Part shown: in pieces, positions 49,560-56,633 of the stretch
Numbering within the stretch: position 1 is the stretch's first letter
How the letters are laid out: each line of letters starts with the position of its first letter
From: Acidobacteriota bacterium
GTDB lineage: Bacteria; Acidobacteriota; Vicinamibacteria; Vicinamibacterales; UBA2999
DNA: 56,633 nucleotides
Direction of reading: 5' to 3'
NCBI GenBank assembly: GCA_016789705.1
Contig: JAEUQR010000018.1
Location: 1-56,633, forward strand
Program-made: the position numbers and the translations under genes
The notes under the pieces: generated by a model
Told to the model about the DNA's origin: nothing
Database searches by the model: none
The model's input: the letters and a program-made list of their open reading frames with translations, nothing else

Positions 49560-50324
49560 GTGCCCCTCTATACCGCTGACGCGCTGGTGCTGCGCACCTA
49601 CAAACTTGGTGAAGCCGACCGCATCGTGGTCTTCCTGACCCGGGACCGCGGCAAGAAGCGGGGCGTGGCGCAGTCGGCCCGGCGGCCCCGCTCCCGTTTC
49701 GTCGGCGCACTCGAGCCGCTGACCGAGGTGCGGGTGGCCTACTTCGAGAAGGAGCAGCGCGAGCTGGTGAATCTCAACTACGCCGAATCCGTGCGGTCCC
49801 CGATGGCCACCCCCAACCCCGAGGCCCTCGGCTACAGCGCCTATTTCGCCGAGCTCATCGACGCGGTGGCCGCGGATGCCGACCCGGACGAACGGCTCTA
49901 CCGGCTTGGCACGGCCACACTCGAGGCCCTCACGGCGGGCGGCCCGGTTGCGCCCATCGCGCGCTACTTCGAGTGCTGGCTGCTGCGCCTGCAGGGGGTG
50001 TATCCGGCCGACGTGGCCTGCGCCGACTGCGGCAGCGACCTCCCGGCCAGCGACGGCGCCTACCTGGCGGCCGAAGGACACGGCTTCGTCTGCCGGTCGT
50101 GCCACGGCGCGCACGGCACCGACGACCGCTTCCTGTCGTCGCGTGCCCTGGGCTTCATCCGCGCCGCCCGGCGGGTGAAGCCGGCCGAGGCCGCCAGCCT
50201 CGGGGCGTCAGACACCGTGCTCCGCGAACTCGACATGGCGCATCGCGCCCTGCTCGGCTCGCATCTCGATCGACAGTTGAAGTCGGTGCGCGTCGTGCAG
50301 GCGCTCGGCCGGCCCTCAAGGTAG
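49560..50324 (+). CDS. recO: DNA repair protein RecO
   Basis: 254 residues from GTG 49560. N-terminal OB fold ([27 protein letters not shown]), helical domain and a zinc knuckle (CADC...CRSC) typical of many RecO proteins. Loads RecA with RecR during gap repair. Lies between mgtE and glyQ; era-recO-glyQ neighbourhoods are common in bacteria. TAGAAT at 49535-49540 may be a -10 box. Confidence 0.9.
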   Translation: MPLYTADALVLRTYKLGEADRIVVFLTRDRGKKRGVAQSARRPRSRFVGALEPLTEVRVAYFEKEQRELVNLNYAESVRSPMATPNPEALGYSAYFAELIDAVAADADPDERLYRLGTATLEALTAGGPVAPIARYFECWLLRLQGVYPADVACADCGSDLPASDGAYLAAEGHGFVCRSCHGAHGTDDRFLSSRALGFIRAARRVKPAEAASLGASDTVLRELDMAHRALLGSHLDRQLKSVRVVQALGRPSR

Positions 50325-50334
50325 GCGACTCCCG

Positions 50335-51231
50335 GTGACCTTTCAGGACCTCATTCTCAAGCTCTCGACCTTCTGGGCCTCCCGCGGCTGTCTGCTGCAG
50401 CAGCCCCTCGACCTCGAAGTCGGCGCCGGCACGTCGCATCCCGAAACGCTGTTCCGGGTGCTCGGCCCCGAACACTGGCAGGTGGCGTACGTGCAGCCCT
50501 CGCGGCGGCCCGACGACGGTCGCTTCGGGCAGAACCCGAACCGGCTCTTCAAGCACCATCAGTTCCAGGTGATCCTCAAGCCCTCACCCGACGAGATCCA
50601 GCAGATCTATCTCGACAGCCTGGAAGCCTGCGGCATCAATCCGCGGCAGCACGACGTGCGCTTCGAAGAAGACAACTGGGAGTCGCCGGCCCTCGGCGCC
50701 TGGGGCATCGGCTGGCAGGTGATGCTCGACGGGCTCGAGATCACGCAGTTCACCTACTTCCAGCAGGTGGGCGGCGTGAACCTGGCGCCGGTGTCGGTCG
50801 AGATCACCTACGGCCTCGAGCGCATTGCGATGTTCCTGCAGAAGGTCGACAACGTGTTCGACCTCGAGTGGGCGCCCGGCGTGAAATACGGCGAGGTGCG
50901 GCTGCGCGAGGAAGTGGAGCAGTCGAAGTACGCCTTCAATCAGGACACCGGCATCCCGGCCGACGAGTTCGCGGCGTTCCACCGGTCGCAGTTCGATGCG
51001 AACTACGCCTTCGCGGGCCGGCTGGCCGACGCGAAGCTGCTGCTGCCGGCGCTCGAATACGCGCTCAAGTGTTCGCACCTCTTCAACCTGCTCGACTCGA
51101 GTGGCAGCATCGGCGTCACCGAGCGCACCGCCTACATCCTGCGCGTGCGGCAACTGGCCGTGCGCCTGTGCCGCGAGTACGCGGCCGAGGCCGAGGCCGC
51201 GGCGGCCGCGAAGGCCGAACTTGCCGGTTAG
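50335..51231 (+). CDS. glyQ: glycyl-tRNA synthetase, alpha subunit
   Basis: 298 residues from GTG 50335, 10 bases past recO. Class II catalytic subunit of the alpha2-beta2 enzyme. [55 protein letters not shown] and [14 protein letters not shown] are all diagnostic. A short Ala/Glu-rich tail follows the core. Confidence 0.97.
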   Translation: MTFQDLILKLSTFWASRGCLLQQPLDLEVGAGTSHPETLFRVLGPEHWQVAYVQPSRRPDDGRFGQNPNRLFKHHQFQVILKPSPDEIQQIYLDSLEACGINPRQHDVRFEEDNWESPALGAWGIGWQVMLDGLEITQFTYFQQVGGVNLAPVSVEITYGLERIAMFLQKVDNVFDLEWAPGVKYGEVRLREEVEQSKYAFNQDTGIPADEFAAFHRSQFDANYAFAGRLADAKLLLPALEYALKCSHLFNLLDSSGSIGVTERTAYILRVRQLAVRLCREYAAEAEAAAAAKAELAG

Positions 51232-51246
51232 GCGCGCGTGACTGCC

Positions 51247-53475
51247 ATGGACAGAGAACTGCTCATCGAAATCGGAACCGAGGAACTGCCGGCGCGCTGG
51301 CTGCCGGGCCTCACCGCACAATTCGGCGCCCGTCTCGAGGCGCGGCTCAGCGAGTGGCGGATGCCCTCGGCCGAGCCCATCGAGACGTTCAGCACGCCGC
51401 GGCGCCTGGTCGCCCGCGCCGTCAAGATTCCCGAGCGCCAGTCGGACTTCGAGGAACTCGTGATGGGGCCGCCGGTGTCAGCCGCGGTGCAGGGCGATGG
51501 CCAGCTCACGGGCGCCGGCCTCGGCTTTGCGAAGAAGCAGGGCGTCGAACCGTCGGCCCTCGAGCGCGTCGAGACGCCGAAGGGGATCTACCTGGCCTAT
51601 CGCCGGCACCTGCGCGGCAAGGCCACCGTGGACGTGCTGCCCGACGTGCTGGCGGCCGCGCTGCGCGACCTGCAGTATCCGAAGCAACTGCGCTGGGATG
51701 CCCAGATCGAGGACGGCCGGGGCGAACTGCTGAGCGGCCGGCCGATCCGCTGGGTGCTGTTCCTCTACGGGGGCCGCGTCGTGCCGTTCGACATCACCCG
51801 CACGGCCTCGGCCTCGAGTCCTCTCGTGCAGGACATCCGCTCGGGGGCGGTGACGTTCGGACACCGCTTCCTGACCACGAGCGGCCGCGCCGGCCGCGCC
51901 ATCAAGGTCAAGGGCTTCGACGACTACCGCCGCCGCCTGGCCGAGAACTTCGTCCTCGTCGAGCGCGGCGAGCGCCACGACCGCATCGCGCGTGAGCTCG
52001 ACGCGGAGGCGCGCCGCCGCGGCGGCCGCGTGGAAGTGTCACCGGCCGGCCAGGATGCGCTCGCCGAAGTCCCCGACCTCGTCGAGTATCCTGCGGTGGT
52101 CTCGGGCGCGTTCCCGGAGGAGTTCCTGCAGCTCCCGGCCGAAGTGCTCACGACGACGATGATTCACCACCAGCACTTCTTCCCGCTCGTGACGGATCAC
52201 GGCACGCTGATGCCGGCCTTCCTCGCCGTGCTCAACATGGAGCCCGAGAAGCCGGAGACGGTCGCGCGCAACCTCGAACGCGTGCTCACGGCCCGCCTGC
52301 GCGATGCGCGCTTCTTCTGGGATGCGGATCGGCAGCAGACGCTGGAACAGCACCGCGCGCGTCTGGCCACGGTGGCCTTTCACACCGGGCTCGGCAGCTT
52401 CCGCGACAAGGCGGACCGGCTGGAGCCGCTGGCCCGCTGGATCGCCACCGACGTCTTCGGGCATCCGGAGGCGGCCGACCACGCCGCCGCGGCGGCGCGC
52501 CTCTGCAAAGCCGATCTCGCCTCGAACATGGTGCGCGAGCTCACCGAACTCCAGGGCGCGATGGGCGGTATCTACGCCCGCCAGGAAGGACTCCCCGAGG
52601 CGGTGTGGAAGGCGATCTACCACCACTACCTGCCGACGGCCGTCGAGTCGACGGGCGCGCCGAGCCGGGCCGACCTTGGCGACGCGGCCATCACGTGGGC
52701 GGCCGTGGCGCTCGCCGACAAGGTCGACACGCTCACCGGCATGTTCGTGGCGGGGGAGCGGCCGACCGGCTCGCGCGACCCGTACGGCATCCGGCGCGCC
52801 GCCCAGGGGCTGGTGCGCATCCTCGCGGACCTGCCGGAGCTCACCGGCGTGCACGCGGCCATCCCGATCGACCGGCTCACCGCGAAGGCGTTCGAGGCGT
52901 TTGCCGGTCATGCCGGGCTGGCCGACGCCGTAGCGGCGCTCGCGGTGTTCCTCGGCGAGCGTGTAGCCAGCGTCTTCGAACAGCGCGGCGCCGACGTGCG
53001 CAACGTGCGCGCGGTCATGACGGGGCAACACGCGCTCGTGCCGCTCACCATCCGCCGGCGGCTCGACGTGCTGCCCGAGTTCACCGACACGGCCGAATTC
53101 AAGCAGCTCGCCGTGCTCTTCAAGCGCGTGCGCAACATCGCGAAGCAGTTGCCGGAGGACAGCTTCCGTGCGATCGAAGCCGGCGGCGGTGCGCTGTCGG
53201 CACTCACGGATCCGGCCGAGCTCGCGCTGCGTGACGACATCGCGCGGCGCGCCCCGGCCATCCGGCACGCGGTGGACGCCGGTGACGGCTACCGCCGGGC
53301 GTTCGGTGAAGCCGCGGCCTTCGGCCCGGCCGTGGCGAAGTTCTTCGACGACGTGATGGTGATGGCCGACGACCCGGCGGTGCGCGAGGCGCGCCTCACG
53401 CTGCTGCGGCGTCTCGAAGCCCTCATCCTGCAACTCGCGGACGTCTCCGAAATGGTTCCGCAATCCGACTCGTAA
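51247..53475 (+). CDS. glyS: glycyl-tRNA synthetase, beta subunit
   Basis: 742 residues from ATG 51247 (MDRELLIEIGTEELPARW); GTG 51238 would add three residues. Tetrameric GlyRS beta chain with tRNA-binding and editing-like regions, an HD-like domain and a C-terminal anticodon-binding DALR-type domain (about 590-720). FSTPRRL, MIHHQHFFPL, RDARFFWDADRQ, FHTGLGSFRDKA, SNMVRELTELQGAMGG and RDPYGIRRAAQG are characteristic. glyQ stops 15 bases upstream. Confidence 0.96.
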   Translation: MDRELLIEIGTEELPARWLPGLTAQFGARLEARLSEWRMPSAEPIETFSTPRRLVARAVKIPERQSDFEELVMGPPVSAAVQGDGQLTGAGLGFAKKQGVEPSALERVETPKGIYLAYRRHLRGKATVDVLPDVLAAALRDLQYPKQLRWDAQIEDGRGELLSGRPIRWVLFLYGGRVVPFDITRTASASSPLVQDIRSGAVTFGHRFLTTSGRAGRAIKVKGFDDYRRRLAENFVLVERGERHDRIARELDAEARRRGGRVEVSPAGQDALAEVPDLVEYPAVVSGAFPEEFLQLPAEVLTTTMIHHQHFFPLVTDHGTLMPAFLAVLNMEPEKPETVARNLERVLTARLRDARFFWDADRQQTLEQHRARLATVAFHTGLGSFRDKADRLEPLARWIATDVFGHPEAADHAAAAARLCKADLASNMVRELTELQGAMGGIYARQEGLPEAVWKAIYHHYLPTAVESTGAPSRADLGDAAITWAAVALADKVDTLTGMFVAGERPTGSRDPYGIRRAAQGLVRILADLPELTGVHAAIPIDRLTAKAFEAFAGHAGLADAVAALAVFLGERVASVFEQRGADVRNVRAVMTGQHALVPLTIRRRLDVLPEFTDTAEFKQLAVLFKRVRNIAKQLPEDSFRAIEAGGGALSALTDPAELALRDDIARRAPAIRHAVDAGDGYRRAFGEAAAFGPAVAKFFDDVMVMADDPAVREARLTLLRRLEALILQLADVSEMVPQSDS

Positions 53476-53489
53476 GGAGTTTTTCCGAC

Positions 53490-56387
53490 ATGGCGAAGCG
53501 TAACGCGCAGAAGAAGGCGGCCGCGAAGGGCGCCCCTACGAAGAAGGCCGCGACGAAGAAGGCTGCTCCGAAGAAGGGCCCCGGCAAGGCGGCCGGCCAG
53601 GCCGTCCGGTCGCTCGTGAAGGCCGCGGTGAAGGTCGCCGGCCGGCTGGCCGGACGTGCCGACGCCCGCAAGGGCGCGGCGGCGAAATACGTCTACTACT
53701 TCGGTGACGGCAAGGCCGAAGGCGACCGCACGATGAAGGACACGCTCGGCGGCAAGGGCTCCGGCCTCGCCGAGATGACCAACGCCGGCCTGCCGGTGCC
53801 GCCAGGCTTCACCATCTCGACCCAGGCCTGCAATTTCTACTACGCCAACCACGGCAAGTTGACGCCGGCGATCGAGAGCGAAATCGAGAGCCACATCGCC
53901 CGCCTCGAGAAGAGCGCCAAGGCGACGCTTGGGTCGGCCACCAATCCGCTGCTCGTCTCGGTGCGCTCGGGCGCCAAGTTCTCGATGCCCGGGATGATGG
54001 ACACGATCCTGAACCTCGGCCTGAACGACACCGCGGTCGACGGGCTCAAGGCGCGCACGGCGAACGGCCGCTTCGCCTTCGACAGCTACCGCCGCTTCAT
54101 CCAGATGTTCGGCTCGGTCGTGCTCGAGATCCCGAAGGCCGCCTTCGAGCACGAGTTCGAGTCGGTCAAGGCCGCCGTGGGCGCGAAGGTCGACACCGAC
54201 CTCGACGAAGCCGCGCTGCGCGACGTGGTCACGCGCTTCAAGGCCGTGGTCAAGGACAGGACCGGCAAGGCCTTCCCGCAGGACCCGCACGACCAGCTCC
54301 GCATGGCGCGCAACGCCGTCTTCCGCTCGTGGAACAACCCGCGGGCGAGGGAGTACCGCCGCATCTACGACATCCCGGACTCGATCGGCACGGCCGTCAA
54401 CGTGCAGATGATGGTCTTCGGCAATACCGGCGACCGCTCGGCCACGGGCGTCGGCTTCACGCGGAACCCGGCCACGGGCGCGAAGGAGTTCTACGGCGAG
54501 TTCCTCGTCAACGCGCAGGGCGAGGACGTCGTGGCCGGCATTCGCACGCCGCGGCCCATTGCCGAACTCGCCGAGGTGATGCCGAAGGCCTACGCGCAGC
54601 TGCGCCAGATCACGACGCGTCTCGAGAAACACTACAAGGACATTCAGGACTTCGAGTTCACGATCCAGGACGACCGCCTGTTCATGCTGCAGACACGCAG
54701 CGGCAAGCGCACGGGCTACGCCGCCGTGGTGATCGCGACCGACCTCATGAAGGAGCGGCTGGTCACGCCGAAGGAGGCGCTGCTCCTCGTCGATCCGGAA
54801 GCCCTGTCGCAACTCCTCGCGCCCGGCTTCGACCCGAAGGAATGGAAGGGCATCCCCGTCGCCACGAAGGGGCTGCCGGCCTCGCCCGGCGCCGCCTGTG
54901 GCCAGGTGGTCTTCACCTCCGACCACGCCGTCGAGTGGGCGAGCCAGGGCAAGAACGTCATCCTCGTGCGTCGTGAGACCGTGCCGGACGACATCCACGG
55001 CATGTGGGTGTCGCAGGGCATTCTCACGGCCACGGGCGGCATGACGTCACACGCCGCCGTTGTCGGACGGCAGATGGGCAAGCCGTCCATCGTCGGCGCC
55101 GGCGAGCTCGCGATCGACGAACACGGCCGCTCGTTCACGCTCAGGGGCCAGACTGTGAAGGAAGGCGACTGGGTCGCCTTCGACGGCCTCACCGGCGAAG
55201 TGAAGCTGGCGAAGGTGGCGGCGGCGCCGAGCGAGATCCTGCAGGTGATCGACGGCACGCTGCCGGCGGCCGAGTCGGATATCTACCGCCGCTTCACGAC
55301 GCTGCTCGAACAGGCCGACAAGGTGCGCCGGCTCGGCGTGCGCGCCAATGCCGACCAGCCCGACCAGGCGGAGATCGCCTACAAGTTCGGCGCCCGCGGC
55401 ATCGGCCTCTGCCGCACCGAACACATGTTCTTCGGTGAAGGCCGCATTCCGATCGTGCAGCGCATGATCCTGGCCGACAACGAAGCCGACCGCCGGGCGG
55501 CGCTGGCCGAACTGCTGCCGATGCAGCGGGAAGACTTCTACGGGGTCTTCAAGGCGATGCACGGGTCGCCGGTCACCATCCGCACGATCGATCCGCCGCT
55601 CCACGAGTTCCTGCCGAAGCGCGAGGAACTGATGGTCGAAATTGCGGTGATGGAAGCCACCGGCAAGACCGGCACGGCCCTCGCCGGAAAGAAGGCCCTG
55701 CTCGGGCGCGTGGAACAGCTCCACGAGTTCAACCCGATGCTCGGTCACCGGGGCGTGCGCCTTGGCATCACGTATCCGGAAATCACGGAGATGCAGGCAC
55801 GGGCCATCCTCGAGGCGGCCGCCCGCCTCAACAAGGAAGGCCTGAAGGTCGTGCCGGAAATCATGATCCCGCTCGTCGGGCTCGTGAAGGAACTGCAGGA
55901 CCAGAAGGCGGTCGTCGACCGTGTCGCCGCCGAAGTCATGCGGGAACAGGGCATCAAGTTCAAGTATCTCGTCGGCACGATGATCGAGGTGCCACGCGGC
56001 GCCCTCACGGCCGACGCGGTGGCCGAACACGCGCAGTTCTTCTCGTTCGGCACGAACGACCTGACGCAGATGACCTTCGGGTTCTCGCGCGACGACGTCG
56101 GCAAGTTCCTGCGCGTCTACCAGGAGCGGAAGATCCTCGACAAGGATCCCTTCGCGACCTTCGATGGCACCGGCACCGGCCAGCTCGTGGCCATGGCCGT
56201 GCAGAAGGGCCGGGCCACCCGGCCCGACCTGAAGCTCGGCATCTGCGGTGAACACGGCGGCGATCCGGCGTCGGTGCACTTCTTCCACGGCGTCGGGCTC
56301 GACTACGTGAGCGCCTCGCCGTATCGCATCCCGGTAGCGCGCCTCGCGGCGGCGCAGGCGGCGCTGCAGGTGAAGGTGGGCGACTAA
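53490..56387 (+). CDS. ppdK: pyruvate, phosphate dikinase with basic N-terminal tail
   Basis: 965 residues from ATG 53490, with AAGGAG upstream. Interconverts pyruvate + ATP + Pi and PEP + AMP + PPi. The family core starts at KYVYYFGDGKAEGD near residue 66; the first 65 residues are extra and made of K/A-rich KKAA and KKAAPKKG units like histone H1 tails. Nucleotide-binding domain, then the phospho-histidine domain with TGGMTSHAAVVGRQMGKPSIVGAG (given in part: GGMTSH), and the PEP barrel with GICGEHGGDP. No PPDK regulatory kinase gene lies next to it. TAA 56385-56387 touches the repeat element downstream. Confidence 0.95.
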   Translation: MAKRNAQKKAAAKGAPTKKAATKKAAPKKGPGKAAGQAVRSLVKAAVKVAGRLAGRADARKGAAAKYVYYFGDGKAEGDRTMKDTLGGKGSGLAEMTNAGLPVPPGFTISTQACNFYYANHGKLTPAIESEIESHIARLEKSAKATLGSATNPLLVSVRSGAKFSMPGMMDTILNLGLNDTAVDGLKARTANGRFAFDSYRRFIQMFGSVVLEIPKAAFEHEFESVKAAVGAKVDTDLDEAALRDVVTRFKAVVKDRTGKAFPQDPHDQLRMARNAVFRSWNNPRAREYRRIYDIPDSIGTAVNVQMMVFGNTGDRSATGVGFTRNPATGAKEFYGEFLVNAQGEDVVAGIRTPRPIAELAEVMPKAYAQLRQITTRLEKHYKDIQDFEFTIQDDRLFMLQTRSGKRTGYAAVVIATDLMKERLVTPKEALLLVDPEALSQLLAPGFDPKEWKGIPVATKGLPASPGAACGQVVFTSDHAVEWASQGKNVILVRRETVPDDIHGMWVSQGILTATGGMTSHAAVVGRQMGKPSIVGAGELAIDEHGRSFTLRGQTVKEGDWVAFDGLTGEVKLAKVAAAPSEILQVIDGTLPAAESDIYRRFTTLLEQADKVRRLGVRANADQPDQAEIAYKFGARGIGLCRTEHMFFGEGRIPIVQRMILADNEADRRAALAELLPMQREDFYGVFKAMHGSPVTIRTIDPPLHEFLPKREELMVEIAVMEATGKTGTALAGKKALLGRVEQLHEFNPMLGHRGVRLGITYPEITEMQARAILEAAARLNKEGLKVVPEIMIPLVGLVKELQDQKAVVDRVAAEVMREQGIKFKYLVGTMIEVPRGALTADAVAEHAQFFSFGTNDLTQMTFGFSRDDVGKFLRVYQERKILDKDPFATFDGTGTGQLVAMAVQKGRATRPDLKLGICGEHGGDPASVHFFHGVGLDYVSASPYRIPVARLAAAQAALQVKVGD

Positions 56388-56522
56388 CCCCTGGTTGCGG
56401 TTGAGTCGGCGGGGATCCCTTCGCCGGCTTCGCCACCATCCCAGGCTTCGCCACAAGTCGCTCTACAGATCATCCCCGCCGCCCTAAGGGAGCCCCGCCG
56501 ACTCAACCGCGGTGTGGGGTTA
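56385..56522. mobile_element. MITE-like 138-base element with terminal inverted repeats
   Basis: Ends are 30-base inverted repeats with 25 of 30 positions identical: 56385-56414 and 56493-56522, each beginning TAACCCC when read inward. The inner 18 bases (56397-56414 with 56493-56510) are perfect. The interior carries GGCTTCGCCAC twice (near 56426 and 56444) and no open frame of note. The element begins exactly at the ppdK stop codon. No flanking target duplication was recognised. A non-autonomous transposon or a large structured 3' RNA are both possible. Confidence 0.5.
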
Positions 56523-56525
56523 GAA

Positions 56526-56546
56526 CGGGTCCCGGGGCTCGGGAAG
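56526..56546 (+). repeat. second exact copy of the dispersed GC palindrome
   Basis: Twenty-one bases identical to 40755-40775, lying 3 bases past the inverted-repeat element and 3 bases before the next start codon. Contains CCCGGGG and GGGTCCC words able to fold on themselves. Confidence 0.6.
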
Positions 56547-56549
56547 CTC

Positions 56550-56633
56550 ATGATTCGCTATTTCGTCCATCGGGAGGGAGTCACGCGCGCCGTCGACACG
56601 ATCGACCGCGCGTGGCTTCAGCCCGGCAGCGGT
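56550..56633 (+). CDS. corA: probable CorA-family Mg2+ transporter, N-terminal 28 codons only
   Basis: ATG 56550 opens a frame to the window edge: MIRYFVHREGVTRAVDTIDRA, then a short stretch. The beginning resembles the N-terminal beta strand of CorA-like transporters, where a short 'R-x-F/Y' strand is followed by an acidic linker. Only 28 residues are visible, so the call is weak. The start codon sits 3 bases after a GC palindrome copy, and no ribosome site beyond GGGAAG is seen. Confidence 0.4.
   Translation, partial: MIRYFVHREGVTRAVDTIDRAWLQPGSG

Noticed and set aside
56005..56454. 149-codon minus-strand frame running through the terminal repeat element into ppdK
   Set aside because: It begins inside the inverted-repeat element and is antisense to the conserved ppdK C-terminus; composition is Pro/Arg-rich with no domain.

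Overview
The window is high-GC DNA, densely packed with genes that often overlap by 1 to 11 bases. It looks chromosomal, from a Gram-negative bacterium. A KDO (lipopolysaccharide) operon, a type IV pilus secretin operon and a LapB homologue show an outer membrane. The mix of fibronectin-type secreted proteins, a matrixin-like protease and the gene orders suggests an acidobacterium, probably of the Vicinamibacteria (Luteitalea-like) group. That placement is inference from style and content, not from a marker search.

Layout. 1-5800 is the least conserved part: a matrixin-like protein cut by the window edge, two tandem paralogous secreted proteins with fibronectin type III repeats and a shared C-terminal domain I do not recognise, and an ArnT/PMT-like membrane glycosyltransferase. 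5852-8132 holds phosphofructokinase and threonine synthase, facing each other. 8223-12159 is a translation cluster on the minus strand (rplM-rpsI-rpsB-tsf-pyrH-frr) behind a clear sigma-70 type promoter. 12505-20675 is the type IV pilus operon pilMNOPQ followed by two lipoprotein genes (one with PKD domains) and a TPR gene, behind a good sigma-54 promoter with possible PilR-type sites. 20714-28826 carries an M24 peptidase, accB-accC, thiE, an amino-acid permease, an RCK-gated K+ channel, folD and coaE. 28801-34257 is a minus-strand operon kdsB-pyrG-kdsA-kdsD-lapB for CMP-KDO synthesis and LPS control.

34314-40740 has a PilP/GspC-like orphan, a 350-base spacer with two DnaA-box-like repeats, mdh-sucC-sucD, then pheA preceded by what reads as a complete phenylalanine attenuator (Phe-rich leader peptide plus alternative hairpins), then ndk, a DUF2905 gene and dcd. 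40787-56387 holds a gamma-carbonic anhydrase, hisS, aspS, the phoH-ybeY-CNNM-era cluster, mgtE, recO, glyQ-glyS and ppdK with a lysine/alanine-rich tail. The window ends with a MITE-like 138-base inverted-repeat element, a dispersed GC palindrome and the first codons of a probable CorA.

Most strong findings are regulatory: the pheA attenuator, the sigma-54 pilus promoter, and the phoH start region, where the best-placed start is an ATC codon. No CRISPR array, rRNA, tRNA, prophage or complete transposase was seen, and no unmistakable new multi-gene system. The best candidates for undescribed biology are the attenuator, the paired FN3 proteins with their unknown C-terminal domain, the matrixin-like protein lacking its catalytic glutamate, and the terminal repeat element.
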